DNA of 5,151 bases from the NCBI GenBank assembly GCA_964641415.1, contig CAZXMW010000121.1:1-5151 (forward strand), in the 5' to 3' direction. The notes below the pieces were generated by a model. The model searched no databases. It was given only the letters and a program-made list of their open reading frames with translations, and was not told the origin of the DNA. Position 1 is the first letter of the stretch; the number at the start of each line of letters is the position of its first letter. Below, piece by piece: positions 4,999 through 5,151 of this stretch. Origin of the DNA: JAHECW01 sp964641415 (GTDB lineage Bacteria; Acidobacteriota; Thermoanaerobaculia; Thermoanaerobaculales; Sulfomarinibacteraceae). Both the position numbers and the translations under genes were made by a program.

Positions 4999-5151
4999 TC
5001 AGTTCGGCGGCGCCCGCGCCCCCTGCGCCTCCTTGCGCTCGAGATGCCTCAAGATCGCGTCGATCACGTCGTGCTCGGTGATGAACGCGATGACCCTCAT
5101 CTCCGAGCCGCACGAGGGACACACCAGCGGGTCGACCTCGTAGAAGGTGGT
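4999..5151 (-). CDS. IS91-like transposase, C-terminal fragment (5' end beyond window)
   Basis: The last 50 codons of a frame enter from the right edge and end at TGA (4999-5001). The translation contains VDPLVCPSCGSEMRVIAF, ITEHDVIDAILRHLERKEA and a short tail ARAPPN. This is the characteristic C-terminal end of GC-rich IS91-family Y2 transposases, with a CPxCG zinc-knuckle-like motif followed by a helix. The catalytic domain would lie outside the window, so it cannot be said whether the gene is intact. It is on the same strand as the N-terminal remnant at 39-383. Because the C-terminal piece comes first in transcriptional order, the two are separate copies or rearranged parts. Confidence 0.72.
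   Translation of the reverse strand, partial: TTFYEVDPLVCPSCGSEMRVIAFITEHDVIDAILRHLERKEAQGARAPPN

Noticed and set aside
4892..5122. Minus-strand frame overlapping the IS91 C-terminus
   Set aside because: It is an out-of-frame shadow of the transposase fragment, which is recognised in the frame that ends at 4999.

Overview
The window is a GC-rich bacterial accessory region with mobile-element sequence at both edges and an intact IS66-family insertion sequence in the left half. Every gene I can support is on the minus strand. I saw no rRNA, tRNA, CRISPR array or recognisable defence, metabolic or resistance gene. The host cannot be fixed from the sequence. The GC-rich, highly divergent IS91-like and IS66 proteins, the secreted delta-60 repeat protein and its C-terminal tail (DGF...AWS near the end) suggest a soil or sediment bacterium such as an Acidobacteriota or a deltaproteobacterial-type lineage. 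This is a weak inference.

Layout, left to right. (1) 39-383: the N-terminal zinc-binding part of an IS91-like transposase, truncated and degenerate. A 13-bp palindrome overlaps its terminal stop codon. Two adjoining hairpins lie just upstream of the gene at 477-501. (2) 527-2999: a complete IS66-family element of 2473 bp with 26-bp imperfect terminal inverted repeats and an exact 8-bp target duplication, GTTACACT, at 519-526 and 3000-3007. It carries tnpA, tnpB and tnpC in that transcriptional order (2941 down to 644). tnpA and tnpB overlap by GTGA, tnpB and tnpC overlap by 62 bp, and a good promoter-like sequence lies inside the end of tnpB just ahead of tnpC. (3) 3008-3176: a short non-coding spacer with a perfect GTGCC-T-GGCAC palindrome and a hairpin. 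(4) 3177-4520: a secreted seven-blade delta-60 (DUF5122-type) beta-propeller protein built from a two-blade, about 114-residue super-repeat. (5) 4521-4998: a spacer with a promoter candidate and strong ribosome binding site for the propeller gene, an open frame of doubtful reality, and a possible IS91-type end. (6) 4999-5151: the C-terminus of a second IS91-like transposase that continues past the right edge.

How the pieces relate. The IS91-like C-terminus lies upstream (in minus-strand order) of the IS91-like N-terminus, so they cannot be two halves of one gene in this order. They must come from two same-orientation copies or from a rearrangement. They bracket the propeller gene, which makes that gene a possible passenger of IS91-type one-ended transposition. 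IS66 inserted later into the spacer between the propeller gene and the left IS91 copy; its intact genes, matched ends and perfect target duplication indicate a fairly recent insertion. I did not find a convincing novel multi-gene system. The most useful details are the exact IS66 boundaries, the internal tnpC promoter with an extended TnpB, the super-repeat architecture of the propeller, and the IS91 bracketing.
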